A stretch of DNA of 64,000 nt from CALAGJ01 sp964293305 (GTDB lineage Bacteria > Bacteroidota > Bacteroidia > Chitinophagales > Chitinophagaceae). A program made the position numbers and the translations under genes. Below the pieces are notes generated by a model. That model made no database searches. It was not told the origin of the DNA and saw only the letters and a program-made list of their open reading frames with translations. Positions 34,498-44,037 of this stretch are shown here, one piece after another (the first letter of the stretch is position 1; every line of letters begins with the position of its first letter). Where the stretch lies: assembly GCA_964293305.1 (NCBI GenBank), contig CAXYYO010000004.1:1-64000 (forward strand), in the 5' to 3' direction.

Positions 34498-36303
34498 TTA
34501 ATATTCAATATCGAGATTAAGTCTGTTTTTGAGTTCAATTAATAAGGGATAATCCTGTGCAAGATGATCAAAACGTTGCTTGCTATTGAGCAAAATTTGT
34601 AGTGGCACGTCCGTAGTAGCTGCTTCTTCTACAAATACTTTAAAGCGTATGCTATTATTATTGAATGCATTAAAAATAAGATCATTGAGCATTGTTTTTT
34701 CCTGCTCTATAAATTTTTGTTGCGTAAGCGATTTTACTTTTACAGTGTATGCATTCTCTGCTACAATTTCAAGTTCAGCTGTTTTAAAAGTATTGGCTGC
34801 TGTATGCTTTTGTTGGGCTTCCATTTTTTGCCCATAATGTTGCCACAACTCTCGTATCCTTGACAGGGTAAGGGGTTCAGCTTCTTTTATTTCCTTTATT
34901 TCATAGGCTGTACCATATCGTTCTCTTAAATTATCCAATAAGCTTTTACCATTCGGTTTTGGGATTGAAGGTGCGTTTGATGGGTCTAGTATTTTTTTTT
35001 CTTCCTTCGGAATGATTGAGTTGGTTTGTAGAACAGGCTCTGCCGGAGTTTTATCAACCATCTTTTTTTCTTCAATAATCAGTTTTGCGGGTTCGGTGGA
35101 TGGTTTTTTTTTAAATTCCATTGGCAATATCTTCTTTGATCGGATAACTGCAGTGGAATTCAGTTTTTTTTGTTGTACAATTTTTTGATCAGTTGTACTT
35201 AAGGTAATTGCCTGTTGTAAATAGCAAAGTTTAATGAGTGTAAGTTCTGTATGCAACTTCTTATTGCGTGCAGCCCTGAAATTAATTTCTGCTTCATTCA
35301 AAATGTTTAATGCACTGAGGCAAAATGCTTGGGATGCATTGGCGGCAGTTTCTTTGTATTTCATTTCAAAGCCTTCTACAATTTGAAGTAGTGCTAATGT
35401 TTTTTCATCTGATGCTACAAGAATATTTCGAATAAACTCAGCAAATCCATTGAGCAACTGATCCCCTTCAAATCCTTTATTGTTTATTTCATCATACAGC
35501 AACAATGTGTCAGGTAAATTCTCTTGCTGCAGGTGATCCATCAACTTAAAAAAGTATGCATCATCTAAAATATTGAGATGCTCCAGTGTATTTGTATATG
35601 TTATTTCACCATTTGAAAAACTTACAATTTTATCCATGATGCTTAGGGCATCCCTCATACAACCTTCGCTTTTTTGTGCTATAACCTGCAGTGCAGTTCG
35701 CTCTGCCTTTATATCTTCTTTTTGGGTTATTCCAGATAAATGATCTACAGTATCTTTTAAAGTAATTCGTCTAAAATCAAATATCTGACAACGGCTTAAA
35801 ATGGTGGGTAATATTTTGTGTTTTTCGGTTGTTGCTAATATAAAAATGGCATAATGTGGAGGTTCTTCCAGCGTTTTTAAAAATGCATTGAAGGCACTAC
35901 TACTCAGCATGTGTACTTCATCTACAATATATACTTTGTATTTACCGGCTTGTGGCACAAAGCGTACCTGCTCTACCAAGGATCTAATATCGTCCACCGA
36001 ATTATTGCTAGCAGCATCAAGTTCGTGTATATTGAGCGAAGCGCCTTCATTAAAACTTTTACAACTACTGCATTGATCACAGGCTTCACCATCCGGTTGT
36101 AGGTTTTCGCAGTTTATTGTTTTGGCTAAAATTCTGGCACAAGTTGTTTTACCAACCCCTCTGGGACCACAAAACAAAAATGCATGTGCCAGTTGATTTT
36201 GGCGTATTGCATTCTTCAATGTGGTTGTTATATGCTGCTGACCCACTACAGTATCAAATGTTTGTGGTCGATATTTTCTAGCAGATACAATATAATTATC
36301 CAT
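34498..36303 (-). CDS. dnaX: DNA polymerase III subunits gamma and tau
   Basis: DnaX is the clamp-loader ATPase of the replicase. The 601-residue product has Walker A GPRGVGKT (46-53), a zinc module (Cys65, 75, 78, 81), the DEVHMLS Walker B segment and the LEEPPHYAIFILAT sensor region. From about residue 385 a charged linker leads to the tau-specific C-terminal part. The linker codes across two runs of nine A residues on the coding strand (35104-35112 and 34992-35000). Slippage at the first would end translation about 10 codons later in either alternative frame, giving a gamma-sized protein of about 410 residues. Confidence 0.96.
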   Translation of the reverse strand: MDNYIVSARKYRPQTFDTVVGQQHITTTLKNAIRQNQLAHAFLFCGPRGVGKTTCARILAKTINCENLQPDGEACDQCSSCKSFNEGASLNIHELDAASNNSVDDIRSLVEQVRFVPQAGKYKVYIVDEVHMLSSSAFNAFLKTLEEPPHYAIFILATTEKHKILPTILSRCQIFDFRRITLKDTVDHLSGITQKEDIKAERTALQVIAQKSEGCMRDALSIMDKIVSFSNGEITYTNTLEHLNILDDAYFFKLMDHLQQENLPDTLLLYDEINNKGFEGDQLLNGFAEFIRNILVASDEKTLALLQIVEGFEMKYKETAANASQAFCLSALNILNEAEINFRAARNKKLHTELTLIKLCYLQQAITLSTTDQKIVQQKKLNSTAVIRSKKILPMEFKKKPSTEPAKLIIEEKKMVDKTPAEPVLQTNSIIPKEEKKILDPSNAPSIPKPNGKSLLDNLRERYGTAYEIKEIKEAEPLTLSRIRELWQHYGQKMEAQQKHTAANTFKTAELEIVAENAYTVKVKSLTQQKFIEQEKTMLNDLIFNAFNNNSIRFKVFVEEAATTDVPLQILLNSKQRFDHLAQDYPLLIELKNRLNLDIEY

Positions 36304-36462
36304 ACCGCTGCAAGGTAAGCATAAAAAAAGCGTAAAAGAGGGCTCTGTTTATGAGAAAATTTTAGATTTTATGACAGGAAATTATTAAATTTTTTACCCT
36401 CATTAACTTTATGGTAGCAGTAATAACTGTGCCATACTCGTATTTAAACATCCATAAGCATT

Positions 36463-37185
36463 TCATTCATTTCCTTTTGCAATAATCTTACTGGTATAAA
36501 CCAAATTTGTTTTTAGGTTGCCAATATGCTGACTCCTAAATAATGTTCCACCTTCCGTTGTTGTTTTTGCTAATGGTGTTTCACTATATTTATCAATTGA
36601 AATGCTTATAGGCCCTTCCTTTTGCACAGCAAATGCATCACCCGGTATATTCAATCCGCCATTTGCTATTCTGAGAAATAGCTCTGCATTATCTGTATTA
36701 AATGAAGTATCACTAATACTTACCTTTAATTCATCGCCTGTAATGCCACCTGTTATTGCTATAAAAATATTTTCTTGACCAATGGTTTCCGGTATCTGGC
36801 TTTTGCATGCCATATTTTGCCAGTTAAAACTATTGACATATCGTTTACCGTCTATACCAATAAAGATTATTTCATGTGTGCCGTCTAATTGATTGTAAGG
36901 TATCGTTTTAGCATAACAGGCTCCCATACCTTCTGAACTATCTAAAAGTAAAAGCATGTCATCAAACCTTATTTCACTCGGCTTATTTAAAACTAAGGTA
37001 GTGCCATTGGGTCCTGCAAAACGAAACCTTAATAAAAGATCTGCATCATTTTTTTCTTCTTGTGATATCGAATATTCAAAATAGATGGTTTCCGGATTTA
37101 CATCTTTGCTATTGCCTATTTCCTCATCACATGCGGATAGCTGTATAATTGAAAAGCATAAAACTGACACCAATATTTTTTGCAT
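36463..37185 (-). CDS. Putative lipoprotein of unknown function
   Basis: The 240-residue protein is started at the ATG at 37185, which gives a standard lipoprotein signal (MQKILVSVLCFSIIQLSAC, lipid Cys at 19). An upstream ATG at 37212 would add nine residues. The rest is predicted beta-rich (FEYSISQEEKNDADLLLRFR and similar strands) with no catalytic motif. I do not recognise the family. It diverges from asd and lies upstream of dnaX on the same strand with a 160-bp gap. Confidence 0.6.
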   Translation of the reverse strand: MQKILVSVLCFSIIQLSACDEEIGNSKDVNPETIYFEYSISQEEKNDADLLLRFRFAGPNGTTLVLNKPSEIRFDDMLLLLDSSEGMGACYAKTIPYNQLDGTHEIIFIGIDGKRYVNSFNWQNMACKSQIPETIGQENIFIAITGGITGDELKVSISDTSFNTDNAELFLRIANGGLNIPGDAFAVQKEGPISISIDKYSETPLAKTTTEGGTLFRSQHIGNLKTNLVYTSKIIAKGNE

Positions 37186-37315
37186 AAATCTTAGTTTATA
37201 CATTAATGCCAAATATTTGAAAAGGTATTTGTTAAAAAAATAAATTTCTGGAGATGTCTAAAATCTTTCACAGAAATGTATTGGAGCATATACTTTCGCA
37301 TCGAAAAAAAATATC

Positions 37316-38305
37316 ATGAAAGTAGCAGTGGTGGGTGCCACCGGTTTAGTGGGCACAAAAATGCTTCAAGTGTTGGAAGAAAGAAGTTTTCCTGTTTCGG
37401 AAATTATTCCAGTGGCATCAGAACGATCTATTGGTAAGGAAATCATGTTTAAAGGCAAGGCATATAAAGTAGTAAGCATGGATGATGCCATAGCGCAAAA
37501 GCCAGCTGTAGCATTATTTTCAGCGGGTGGAAGTACCAGTTTGGCTTGGGCTCCAAAATTTGCAGAAGCAGGGATTACTGTTATTGATAACAGTAGTGCA
37601 TGGCGTATGCATCCTGAAATAAAATTGGTAGTACCAGAAGTAAATGCCGATGTGCTTACTGATAATGATAAAATCATTGCAAATCCAAATTGCAGTACCA
37701 TCCAAATGGTAGTTGCATTAAATCCTTTGCATCAGAAATATACCATTAAGCGGGTTGTGGTAAGCACCTATCAAAGCGTATCCGGTACCGGCAAGGCTGC
37801 TGTAGATCAGTTAATGAATGAGCGAAAAGGCGAAAACGGACCTATGGCTTATAAATACCCTATTGACCTTAACGCTATTCCTCAGATTGATGTTTTTTTG
37901 GACAATGGATATACGAAAGAAGAAATGAAGATGGTGAACGAAACAGCGAAGATTATGCGTGATGAAAATATTCGGCTCACCGCTACCACTGTTCGTATTC
38001 CGGTAATTGGAGGTCATAGTGAAAGTGTAAATATTGAATTTGAATATGATTTTGAAGTAGATGAAATAAGGGATTTGCTGCGCAATGCACCGGGAATAAT
38101 GGTACAAGATGACACGGCTGCACAAATTTACCCAATGCCTTTATGGGCTCAAGAAAAAGATGAAGTTTTTGTTGGGCGTATTCGCAGAGATGAAACACAA
38201 CCCAATACTTTAAACATGTGGATAGTAAGCGACAACCTTAGAAAGGGGGCAGCTACAAACGCTATACAAATTGCTGAGTATCTTTCAATAAATGGACTTT
38301 TATAA
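37316..38305 (+). CDS. asd: Aspartate-semialdehyde dehydrogenase
   Basis: The enzyme reduces aspartyl phosphate to aspartate semialdehyde with NADPH, feeding lysine/diaminopimelate, threonine and methionine synthesis. The 329-residue product has the N-terminal VVGATGLVGTKML nucleotide fold, catalytic Cys126 in NPNCSTIQM, and the GGHSESVNIEF segment with the conserved His. Length is typical. It appears monocistronic; tatactttcgc, a near match to TAnnTTTGC, lies about 15 bp upstream. Confidence 0.97.
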   Translation: MKVAVVGATGLVGTKMLQVLEERSFPVSEIIPVASERSIGKEIMFKGKAYKVVSMDDAIAQKPAVALFSAGGSTSLAWAPKFAEAGITVIDNSSAWRMHPEIKLVVPEVNADVLTDNDKIIANPNCSTIQMVVALNPLHQKYTIKRVVVSTYQSVSGTGKAAVDQLMNERKGENGPMAYKYPIDLNAIPQIDVFLDNGYTKEEMKMVNETAKIMRDENIRLTATTVRIPVIGGHSESVNIEFEYDFEVDEIRDLLRNAPGIMVQDDTAAQIYPMPLWAQEKDEVFVGRIRRDETQPNTLNMWIVSDNLRKGAATNAIQIAEYLSINGLL

Positions 38306-38323
38306 AAAGAGGGGTAAAATCGT

Positions 38324-39475
38324 TTATCTATTATACTTATCCCATATCCATGCTACCATTTGACGGGCAGAGTTGGTATTATTAAACTGATTTTCCATAC
38401 ATATTTTTCGCTTTTGAAAATCATTTTCATCAAAAGGTAATTCGAATAATCGAGGTAGCAATTCAATCATAGCATTTGCGTCTTCTGCTATTGTGCAGGT
38501 GGCATCAACACCAAGACCATTCACCATATTTTTATTAACTACGCAGTGCCTTCCATTGTAGAGTGCATTGAGAAGTTTTATTTTTATACCAGTTTTACTA
38601 AAAGATGGCAATACATTAATATGAGCCTTTGCAATCATTTCCTGCATTTGCTGCTCCGTAGGATTTGCTACCAAACAAGTATGTATATGTTTGTGCGCTT
38701 TTTCTTCTAATGCGGCTGATGGATTCTTTCCTGCAATAACTAAGGGAGTTTCGATCTTGGAAAAAACTTCATCTAAAAGCCAATGAGCTACTACATCATT
38801 TTCTGGCACTTCTAAATTAGCCTGGTACAAACAATAAGTGCCCATACCCCGTTGGGGTATAAGCTGCCAGGGCGGAATAAATAATGGTAGATAGTCCACC
38901 GTTTTACAATTCAATTTATTCCTGAAATACCATTCATCGCTACGGGTTACGGTCCAGAATGCAGTGGCTTTATTTATTAATGCAGTTTCATATTTTTCAA
39001 GCAGTCTGCTTTCATTTTTAAAAAATAATTTCTTTAAAAAATTATTACTATTGGCGTGCAGTTGTTCGTAATAATGATGCTCTACATTGTGTAGTCTTAC
39101 AAACAATCTTCTATGCTTAAATCTTGTATCATTCGTAATGGCTGTGCAGTGTACTCCTTCCATCAATATTGGATAATCATCCTGTAAAAGCCTTTGCGTA
39201 AGTTCTTCACATTGCCTGCTGGCCACAATATAGGGTTCAACTTTAGTTATACTTTTTAAACCAGTATTACGCTGATAGTAATGTACTGAAGCGCAGTATT
39301 GATTGAGTATAGGCTGGGGTTTACGGTCACGAGTAAAACAGTGCAAGTGTATCTGCACACCTTCCTGTTGTAGGTATGGTAGTTTGTAAAATAAATCATA
39401 GACCCCACCATAATCTACGGGATAGGGCACTTCTAAATCTATAATATGTAAATGTTTTACTTCTTTACTCAGCAT
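38324..39475 (-). CDS. Glycosyltransferase (GT-B type)
   Basis: The 383-residue protein has the layout of a GT-B enzyme of the GT4 group: an N-terminal part with the GGVYDLFYKLPYLQQEGVQIHLH opening pattern, and a C-terminal part with SFSKTGIKIKLLNALYNGRHCVV, the usual place of the donor-binding E-x7-E region. Here the first Glu is not evident. It is the last gene of the compact operon rnhB-rlpA-GT-GT, only 5 bp after the previous glycosyltransferase gene. The sugar and acceptor cannot be told. Confidence 0.75.
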   Translation of the reverse strand: MLSKEVKHLHIIDLEVPYPVDYGGVYDLFYKLPYLQQEGVQIHLHCFTRDRKPQPILNQYCASVHYYQRNTGLKSITKVEPYIVASRQCEELTQRLLQDDYPILMEGVHCTAITNDTRFKHRRLFVRLHNVEHHYYEQLHANSNNFLKKLFFKNESRLLEKYETALINKATAFWTVTRSDEWYFRNKLNCKTVDYLPLFIPPWQLIPQRGMGTYCLYQANLEVPENDVVAHWLLDEVFSKIETPLVIAGKNPSAALEEKAHKHIHTCLVANPTEQQMQEMIAKAHINVLPSFSKTGIKIKLLNALYNGRHCVVNKNMVNGLGVDATCTIAEDANAMIELLPRLFELPFDENDFQKRKICMENQFNNTNSARQMVAWIWDKYNR

Positions 39476-39480
39476 GATTA

Positions 39481-40572
39481 TTAGCAGAGAATTTCCTTAT
39501 AAAAATGTAAAAGCACCCAGCTTTCTTTTTCCCAGCAAAGTGCTTTTCTTGCAATAACACAATTTTTTTGTAACTGTTCATATCGTTTACAATCATTTTG
39601 TAGGGTGTGTATGCCTTGAACTATGGATACCGGTGTAGTATCTTCAATACTTACCGCCACCTGATATTGATCATTGATTCTTTTATACTCTGGAAAGTTT
39701 ACACAAAGCTGAGGTATGCCAGCCATGATATAATCAAAAAATCTATTGGCCAATGATTGGTACTGGTTCAATCCTGTATCTTCAAATAACATGACAGCAG
39801 CAAATGCTTGTGGAGTAATTTTTTTTAATGCCTCTGGCAATAATTTGCCTTTGAGCATTACTTTATGTTCCAGCTTATATTCCTTTATCAGGTCTGCTGT
39901 TTGTTGAAAAAAATTACCATCACCATAAATATACAAGGGTATATCTATATGCTGCATGGCGGGTATAAGTGTTTCAAAACTTCTGCCCTCATTTACAGCA
40001 CCTTGATATATAATAAATTTTTCCTGAGCAGGTTCAAAAGCTGTTTCTGTGAGTATGGGAAGATTTCTTACCACTGCATATTCTACATGATACCTTTTCT
40101 TTAATTCTTCTACAATAAATTGATTAACGGTATAACCTTTTTGAAAACGAGGCACAAAGAATTTTTCAATTTTTTTCCAAAATGCATGTATAAATGGTCG
40201 TGTTACAATTTCTTTTTGTTCGGTAAAAAGTTCATGCGCATCATATACCCTTTTTGTTTTTTTAAGCTTGGAGACAAGCCATACAGGTGCTATAGTGTCT
40301 AAATCAATAGCACAAATTAATTCAGCTTTTGAAAACAATAAAAAGAAAAACAACCTGATATTATATTCTGCATAAAATAAAAATCCTGCACTAAAAAAAC
40401 AATTTAGTCTTTTCTGTTTATAAACTCTTTGTATCAACTTTTGTGATGTTGATGGTAGCTTGCGCCCCACCAATACTACATCATATCCTTCCACTGCAAG
40501 TGTGGTACAAATGCGCTGCATCCTTTGGTCATAAACAAGATCATTGGTAACAGTAAAAATGAGTGGCTTCAA
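39481..40572 (-). CDS. Glycosyltransferase (GT4-like)
   Basis: The 363-residue protein begins MKPLIFTVTNDLVYDQRMQRIC, a pattern seen in GT4-like glycosyltransferases of Bacteroidota. It continues with YDAHELFTEQ, VIYQGAVNEGRSFETLIPAM and a C-terminal donor region (NQYQSLANRFFDYIMAGIPQL). It probably acts in surface polysaccharide or glycolipid synthesis on the cytoplasmic face. Its ATG overlaps the rlpA stop by 4 bp, so translation is likely coupled. Confidence 0.82.
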   Translation of the reverse strand: MKPLIFTVTNDLVYDQRMQRICTTLAVEGYDVVLVGRKLPSTSQKLIQRVYKQKRLNCFFSAGFLFYAEYNIRLFFFLLFSKAELICAIDLDTIAPVWLVSKLKKTKRVYDAHELFTEQKEIVTRPFIHAFWKKIEKFFVPRFQKGYTVNQFIVEELKKRYHVEYAVVRNLPILTETAFEPAQEKFIIYQGAVNEGRSFETLIPAMQHIDIPLYIYGDGNFFQQTADLIKEYKLEHKVMLKGKLLPEALKKITPQAFAAVMLFEDTGLNQYQSLANRFFDYIMAGIPQLCVNFPEYKRINDQYQVAVSIEDTTPVSIVQGIHTLQNDCKRYEQLQKNCVIARKALCWEKESWVLLHFYKEILC

Positions 40573-40931
40573 CTTTTCTTTCTTTTATACCTGATGATAA
40601 TTTGTGCAACACCCGCTTCTATCATATCAATTATTTTTGCTGCCCTTTTGCTTAGGTCTATGATGCGACCACTTACAAATGGCCCCCTATCATTTATACG
40701 AACTTTTGTTGTTTTGCCCGTAGTCGTATTTGTTACTTTTACTTTAGTGCCAAAGGGGAGGGTGCGGTGTGCTGCTGTTTTTTTGTGTTGATGAAACTTT
40801 TCACCACTTGCTGTGGCTTTCCCTTCAAATTTATCTGCATAGTAGGAAGCTTTGCCCGTTTCACTGATATAATGCCCACAGGATGTAAAAATGAAAAGAC
40901 AAAATGTTGTACAAATTAAATATGCCCTCAT
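40569..40931 (-). CDS. rlpA: RlpA-family septal ring / lytic transglycosylase-like lipoprotein
   Basis: The 120-residue exported protein has a lipoprotein-like start (ICTTFCLFIFTSCG) and the double-psi beta-barrel core of RlpA: GKASYYADKFEGKATASGE, AAHRTLPFGTKVKVTN and VRINDRGPFVSGRIIDLSKRAA. The Asp in NDRGPF is the conserved catalytic-type residue. RlpA proteins cleave or bind denuded peptidoglycan glycans. There is no SPOR domain. It lies 4 bp after rnhB and overlaps the next gene. Confidence 0.9.
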   Translation of the reverse strand: MRAYLICTTFCLFIFTSCGHYISETGKASYYADKFEGKATASGEKFHQHKKTAAHRTLPFGTKVKVTNTTTGKTTKVRINDRGPFVSGRIIDLSKRAAKIIDMIEAGVAQIIIRYKRKKS

Positions 40932-40935
40932 AATT

Positions 40936-41538
40936 TTAAAAATTAAGTTTCATTTGAATAGGAGCAATTTTAAAACTTTTTCTATGATGCATACACAAGC
41001 CGTGAAAAGATATGGCAGTTCTATGTTGTGCAGTTCCGTAGCCTTTATTTTGCTTCCAGCCATACTCCGGAAATTTTGTATCCAACGCTTCCATATGTGT
41101 ATCTCTGTATGTTTTTGCAAGTATACTAGCCGCAGCTATAGACGCATAAATACTATCTCCTTTTACAATACATTGATGTGGTACTTGCTGCCATTTTACA
41201 AATCTGTTACCATCTACCATAAGCCTATCCGGCACCATTGTTAGTTGATTTAAAGCCTGATGCATAGCTAAATAAGTAGCTTGCAAAATATTGACCTTAT
41301 CTATTACCTCCACAGTTGTATTCGCTATAGCATAGCACAATGCATTTTCTTCAATATATGCTTTCAATAGGAATCTGTCGACTGCTTTTACTTGTTTGCT
41401 ATCATTCAATAATGGGTGATAAAAATCTTTGGGTAAGATAACTGCTGCAGCAAATACGGGGCCCGCATAGCAACCCCTTCCGGCTTCATCAATGCCAGCT
41501 TCTAAGCCCTGATCTTCTAGAAATGCAAGTAAACTCAT
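40936..41538 (-). CDS. rnhB: Ribonuclease HII
   Basis: RNase HII cuts RNA in RNA-DNA hybrids and removes single misincorporated ribonucleotides. The 200-residue product has the GIDEAGRGCYAGPV active-site start (Asp and Glu), LMVDGNRF (Asp) and SIAAASILAKTYRD (final Asp region). Length is normal. It is first gene of a four-gene minus-strand operon with rlpA and two glycosyltransferases. Confidence 0.96.
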   Translation of the reverse strand: MSLLAFLEDQGLEAGIDEAGRGCYAGPVFAAAVILPKDFYHPLLNDSKQVKAVDRFLLKAYIEENALCYAIANTTVEVIDKVNILQATYLAMHQALNQLTMVPDRLMVDGNRFVKWQQVPHQCIVKGDSIYASIAAASILAKTYRDTHMEALDTKFPEYGWKQNKGYGTAQHRTAISFHGLCMHHRKSFKIAPIQMKLNF

Positions 41539-41762
41539 GGGTCAAATATCAGCTGTTGATTAATCAGCATTGTAAAAATTTATGCACTAGGACAAATTAC
41601 TTTTTTAAAGTGCTATTTTTTTGGAGTTTGTAATCTGCTTGTAAATGGCTGATCCTATCCAATAATGACAAATATCAAATTGTATTTAGTACATGTTATA
41701 CTTCAAAAAAATATACATACAGGCATGGGCTATGGGAAATTGAAATCGGTTTTTGTAAAGCG

Positions 41763-41797
41763 CCTCACCCTGGCCATTTCCGCCCGGAGAGGGGGTG
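41763..41797. repeat. GC-rich REP-like block
   Basis: cctcaccctggcc ... ggagagggggtg is unusually GC-rich for this genome and can fold on itself imperfectly (caccct with aggggtg-like right arm). It looks like the short intergenic REP-type elements found in many genomes. Only one copy was seen in the window. Confidence 0.3.
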
Positions 41798-41856
41798 TGC
41801 TTCATGAAGTGATTTCGATTATGTGGCAATTGTTCAGTTAAACCCAGATTTTGAAA

Positions 41857-42020
41857 TTGAAATTTATTACAAAGCCGAAACACTGCATACAGAAGTAATT
41901 GAGAACAATTTTTGACTTTAAAATAGTTTACTATTTCTTTAGTAAAAAATCAAATTCAAACACTTCTCAACATTGACTTTCAACTTTTCATTACAAAGTC
42001 AACTGAAAAATCTTGGTTTA
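41857..42020 (+). repeat. Dispersed repeat, copy B
   Basis: This is the partner of 22003-22169, in the same orientation. The first 30 bp differ by one base, and later blocks match in order. Any translated frame is broken by stops in this copy. Confidence 0.6.
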
Positions 42021-42300
42021 GCCGATGGTGGAGTTTGACTAGCCAAATATGTACTTTTGTAAAGCCTGTAGTGCACACCAATTTGCCGAAGAAGCACTAG
42101 TATATTGTATTGTAACTAGCTGCAGGTTGTAGCTATTATGTAGTAAAACTTATTGTTTAGTGTTTTTTGTATAGGGGTAGGTAGGAATGACAGAACCGTT
42201 GAATATTATTTTTTTATTTGCTTCGTTTTACTCGCAATGGGTGGTCGTGCTGGGTCATTCCCCGAAGGGATTAAATAAATTTTTAGTAAGGATTGATAAA

Positions 42301-42726
42301 TTATGCTACCAATTCTACAAAAATGGCAGTAATGCCTCTGCTATCATTTCTTGTTTTAAACTTTACTTGGCTGTTTTCTTGCACTTGACCTGGCAATACA
42401 TTTACATGTACGAAAACACTTTCTTGGGTAATGTTGTCTCTAATAAAACCAAATCCTTTTTTGTAGTTTACAAACTTTATAGTGCCTGTGCGAAAACTAC
42501 CACCTTGATTGTCTGTACTGGCATGATCTCGTCTGGTAGAAATTGTTTCTTGCTTATCAGGAGGTAAGTGGGTTAGGTTGCCATTGATGTCTAAATAAGC
42601 CATCATTTCATCCAGATTGTTGCCGTCTCTGGTTTGTTGCTTACGCTCCAATTTGCGTTGTTGTTTTTCCTGTTGTATCTGTCTCTTCTTTTTTTCTCTT
42701 TCTTTTTTATTGAATGTTTCTGCCAT
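42301..42726 (-). CDS. Cold-shock-domain protein with basic N-terminal tail
   Basis: The 141-residue protein ends in a cold-shock domain (about residues 78-141: GTIKFVNYKKGFGFIRDN with RNP1-like KGFGFI, then SVFVHVN as RNP2). The first 50 residues are a highly charged Lys/Gln/Arg helix (NKKEREKKKRQIQQEKQQRK). It probably binds RNA as a chaperone. The second half of the tail (DEMMAYLDINGNLTHLPPDK) is conserved-looking but not recognised. The small gene that precedes it on the same strand is 44 bp away. Confidence 0.88.
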   Translation of the reverse strand: MAETFNKKEREKKKRQIQQEKQQRKLERKQQTRDGNNLDEMMAYLDINGNLTHLPPDKQETISTRRDHASTDNQGGSFRTGTIKFVNYKKGFGFIRDNITQESVFVHVNVLPGQVQENSQVKFKTRNDSRGITAIFVELVA

Positions 42727-42770
42727 TATATTTTTTATACAATTTGATGGGGAAAATGTACCCCTTCAAA

Positions 42771-43025
42771 TTACTTTACGGAAGCTATTTTTGTGAATGA
42801 TAGACCATTAAACAGGCGAGTTAGTAATATGTTTTTTGTGGAATGGTATTCCTCAATATTTACATCTTCAACTACTCTCCAAAAGTTTTTTGCTTTCATT
42901 TCATCGTAATCATAGGCTTTTACAAAATAACAATTGAGTAATGCTCTTTTTTTAAAGTGGATCTGCGCTATGGTGTCTGAACTGATTTTAACTTCTACTA
43001 TTTTTTCTACTGCTTCTTGCGTCAT
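42771..43025 (-). CDS. Small conserved-looking hypothetical protein
   Basis: The 84-residue protein is soluble, mixed charge, with no signal peptide and no known motif (MTQEAVEKIVEVKISSDTIA at the start). It lies just upstream of the cold-shock-domain gene on the same strand and may be co-transcribed. The opposite strand has no competing frame. I do not recognise the family. Confidence 0.5.
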   Translation of the reverse strand: MTQEAVEKIVEVKISSDTIAQIHFKKRALLNCYFVKAYDYDEMKAKNFWRVVEDVNIEEYHSTKNILLTRLFNGLSFTKIASVK

Positions 43026-43293
43026 ATTTTAAGATAAATTTAGTTGAGCTAACAGAAAATGTAAATGAGCTGAGAGGTAAATCAGGTGAATCGCTTACGG
43101 AGTACTGTGGAACTCAAGAGCGCAAATATACAGCATTAGCGGTGTAAAAGCAAGTCTCTTTTGGTTGAAAAGAAGGAAAGACATATGTATAACGTTGTAG
43201 TTCTTGCGGTTTTGTTTAATTTTAGAACACATAATAGAAGGAGTAATATTCAGAAATGAGTGGCATTGGCACATTCAACTATCTTCGCCCCCT

Positions 43294-44037
43294 ATGCCAA
43301 AATATGCGCATGATGATATTGTACCTGAGCAGGGCAATGAAGCATCAAAAAAGGAACAGGTGGCTGGTATGTTTAATAATATTGCCAATCGGTATGATTT
43401 ACTGAATAGAATGCTAAGTGCGGGTTTAGATGTGCAGTGGCGCAAAAAAGCAATAGCCGAATTACAAGATATAAAGCCAAAAATAATACTTGATGTGGCC
43501 ACGGGCACTGCTGATGTAGCCTTGCTTACTGCCAAAATGATAAGGCCGCAATCCATTATAGGTATTGATATAGCTGATGCCATGCTTGGCAATGGACGTA
43601 AGAAAATAGTGGATGCAGGATTGTCTGATGTTATAAAACTTGAAAACGGTAATGGTGAAGCAATAAACCAACTTGATAATACGTTTGATGCCATAACTGT
43701 TGCATTTGGGGTGAGAAATTTTCAGCATTTAGACAAAGGCCTTCGGGAAATGTATAGGGTTCTAAAACCGGGTGGCAAAATAGTAGTGCTAGAATTTAGC
43801 AGACCCTCCAATGCAATGATGAAGAAGTTTTATAATTGGTATATGAAATCTGTAACACCGGGAGTAGGTAGCTTAATGGCTGGAAATAAAGCAGCTTATA
43901 CTTATCTGAATGAAAGTGCAAAGGCATTTCCTGAAAGGGAACAGTTTGTTGCTATTCTTTCCAAAGCCGGCTATCAGAATACATATTTTAAACCCTTAAC
44001 ATTTGGTATATGTTGTATATACGTAGCTTGCAAATAA
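43294..44037 (+). CDS. menG: Demethylmenaquinone methyltransferase
   Basis: The enzyme (UbiE/MenG family) methylates demethylmenaquinone with S-adenosylmethionine in the last step of menaquinone synthesis. The 247-residue product has the SAM motif LDVATGTADVAL, the GIDIADAMLGNGRKK helix and VAFGVRNFQHLDKGLREMYRVLKPGG. I start at the ATG at 43294; the in-frame ATG at 43204 would add 30 residues unlike the family. The end overlaps the start of porT by 28 bp. Confidence 0.94.
   Translation: MPKYAHDDIVPEQGNEASKKEQVAGMFNNIANRYDLLNRMLSAGLDVQWRKKAIAELQDIKPKIILDVATGTADVALLTAKMIRPQSIIGIDIADAMLGNGRKKIVDAGLSDVIKLENGNGEAINQLDNTFDAITVAFGVRNFQHLDKGLREMYRVLKPGGKIVVLEFSRPSNAMMKKFYNWYMKSVTPGVGSLMAGNKAAYTYLNESAKAFPEREQFVAILSKAGYQNTYFKPLTFGICCIYVACK

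Larger units (their letters stand above)
41539..42300. other. Long intergenic region with repeat copy B
   Basis: About 760 bp with no credible gene. It holds a GC-rich block (41763-41797), a palindrome cttcatgaag (41800-41809) and the second copy of the dispersed repeat (41857-42020). A plus-strand frame at 42187-42567 is the antisense of the cold-shock-domain gene. Confidence 0.5.

Noticed and set aside
42187..42567. 126-residue plus-strand frame
   Set aside because: It lies largely antisense to the cold-shock-domain gene, which has a recognised domain.
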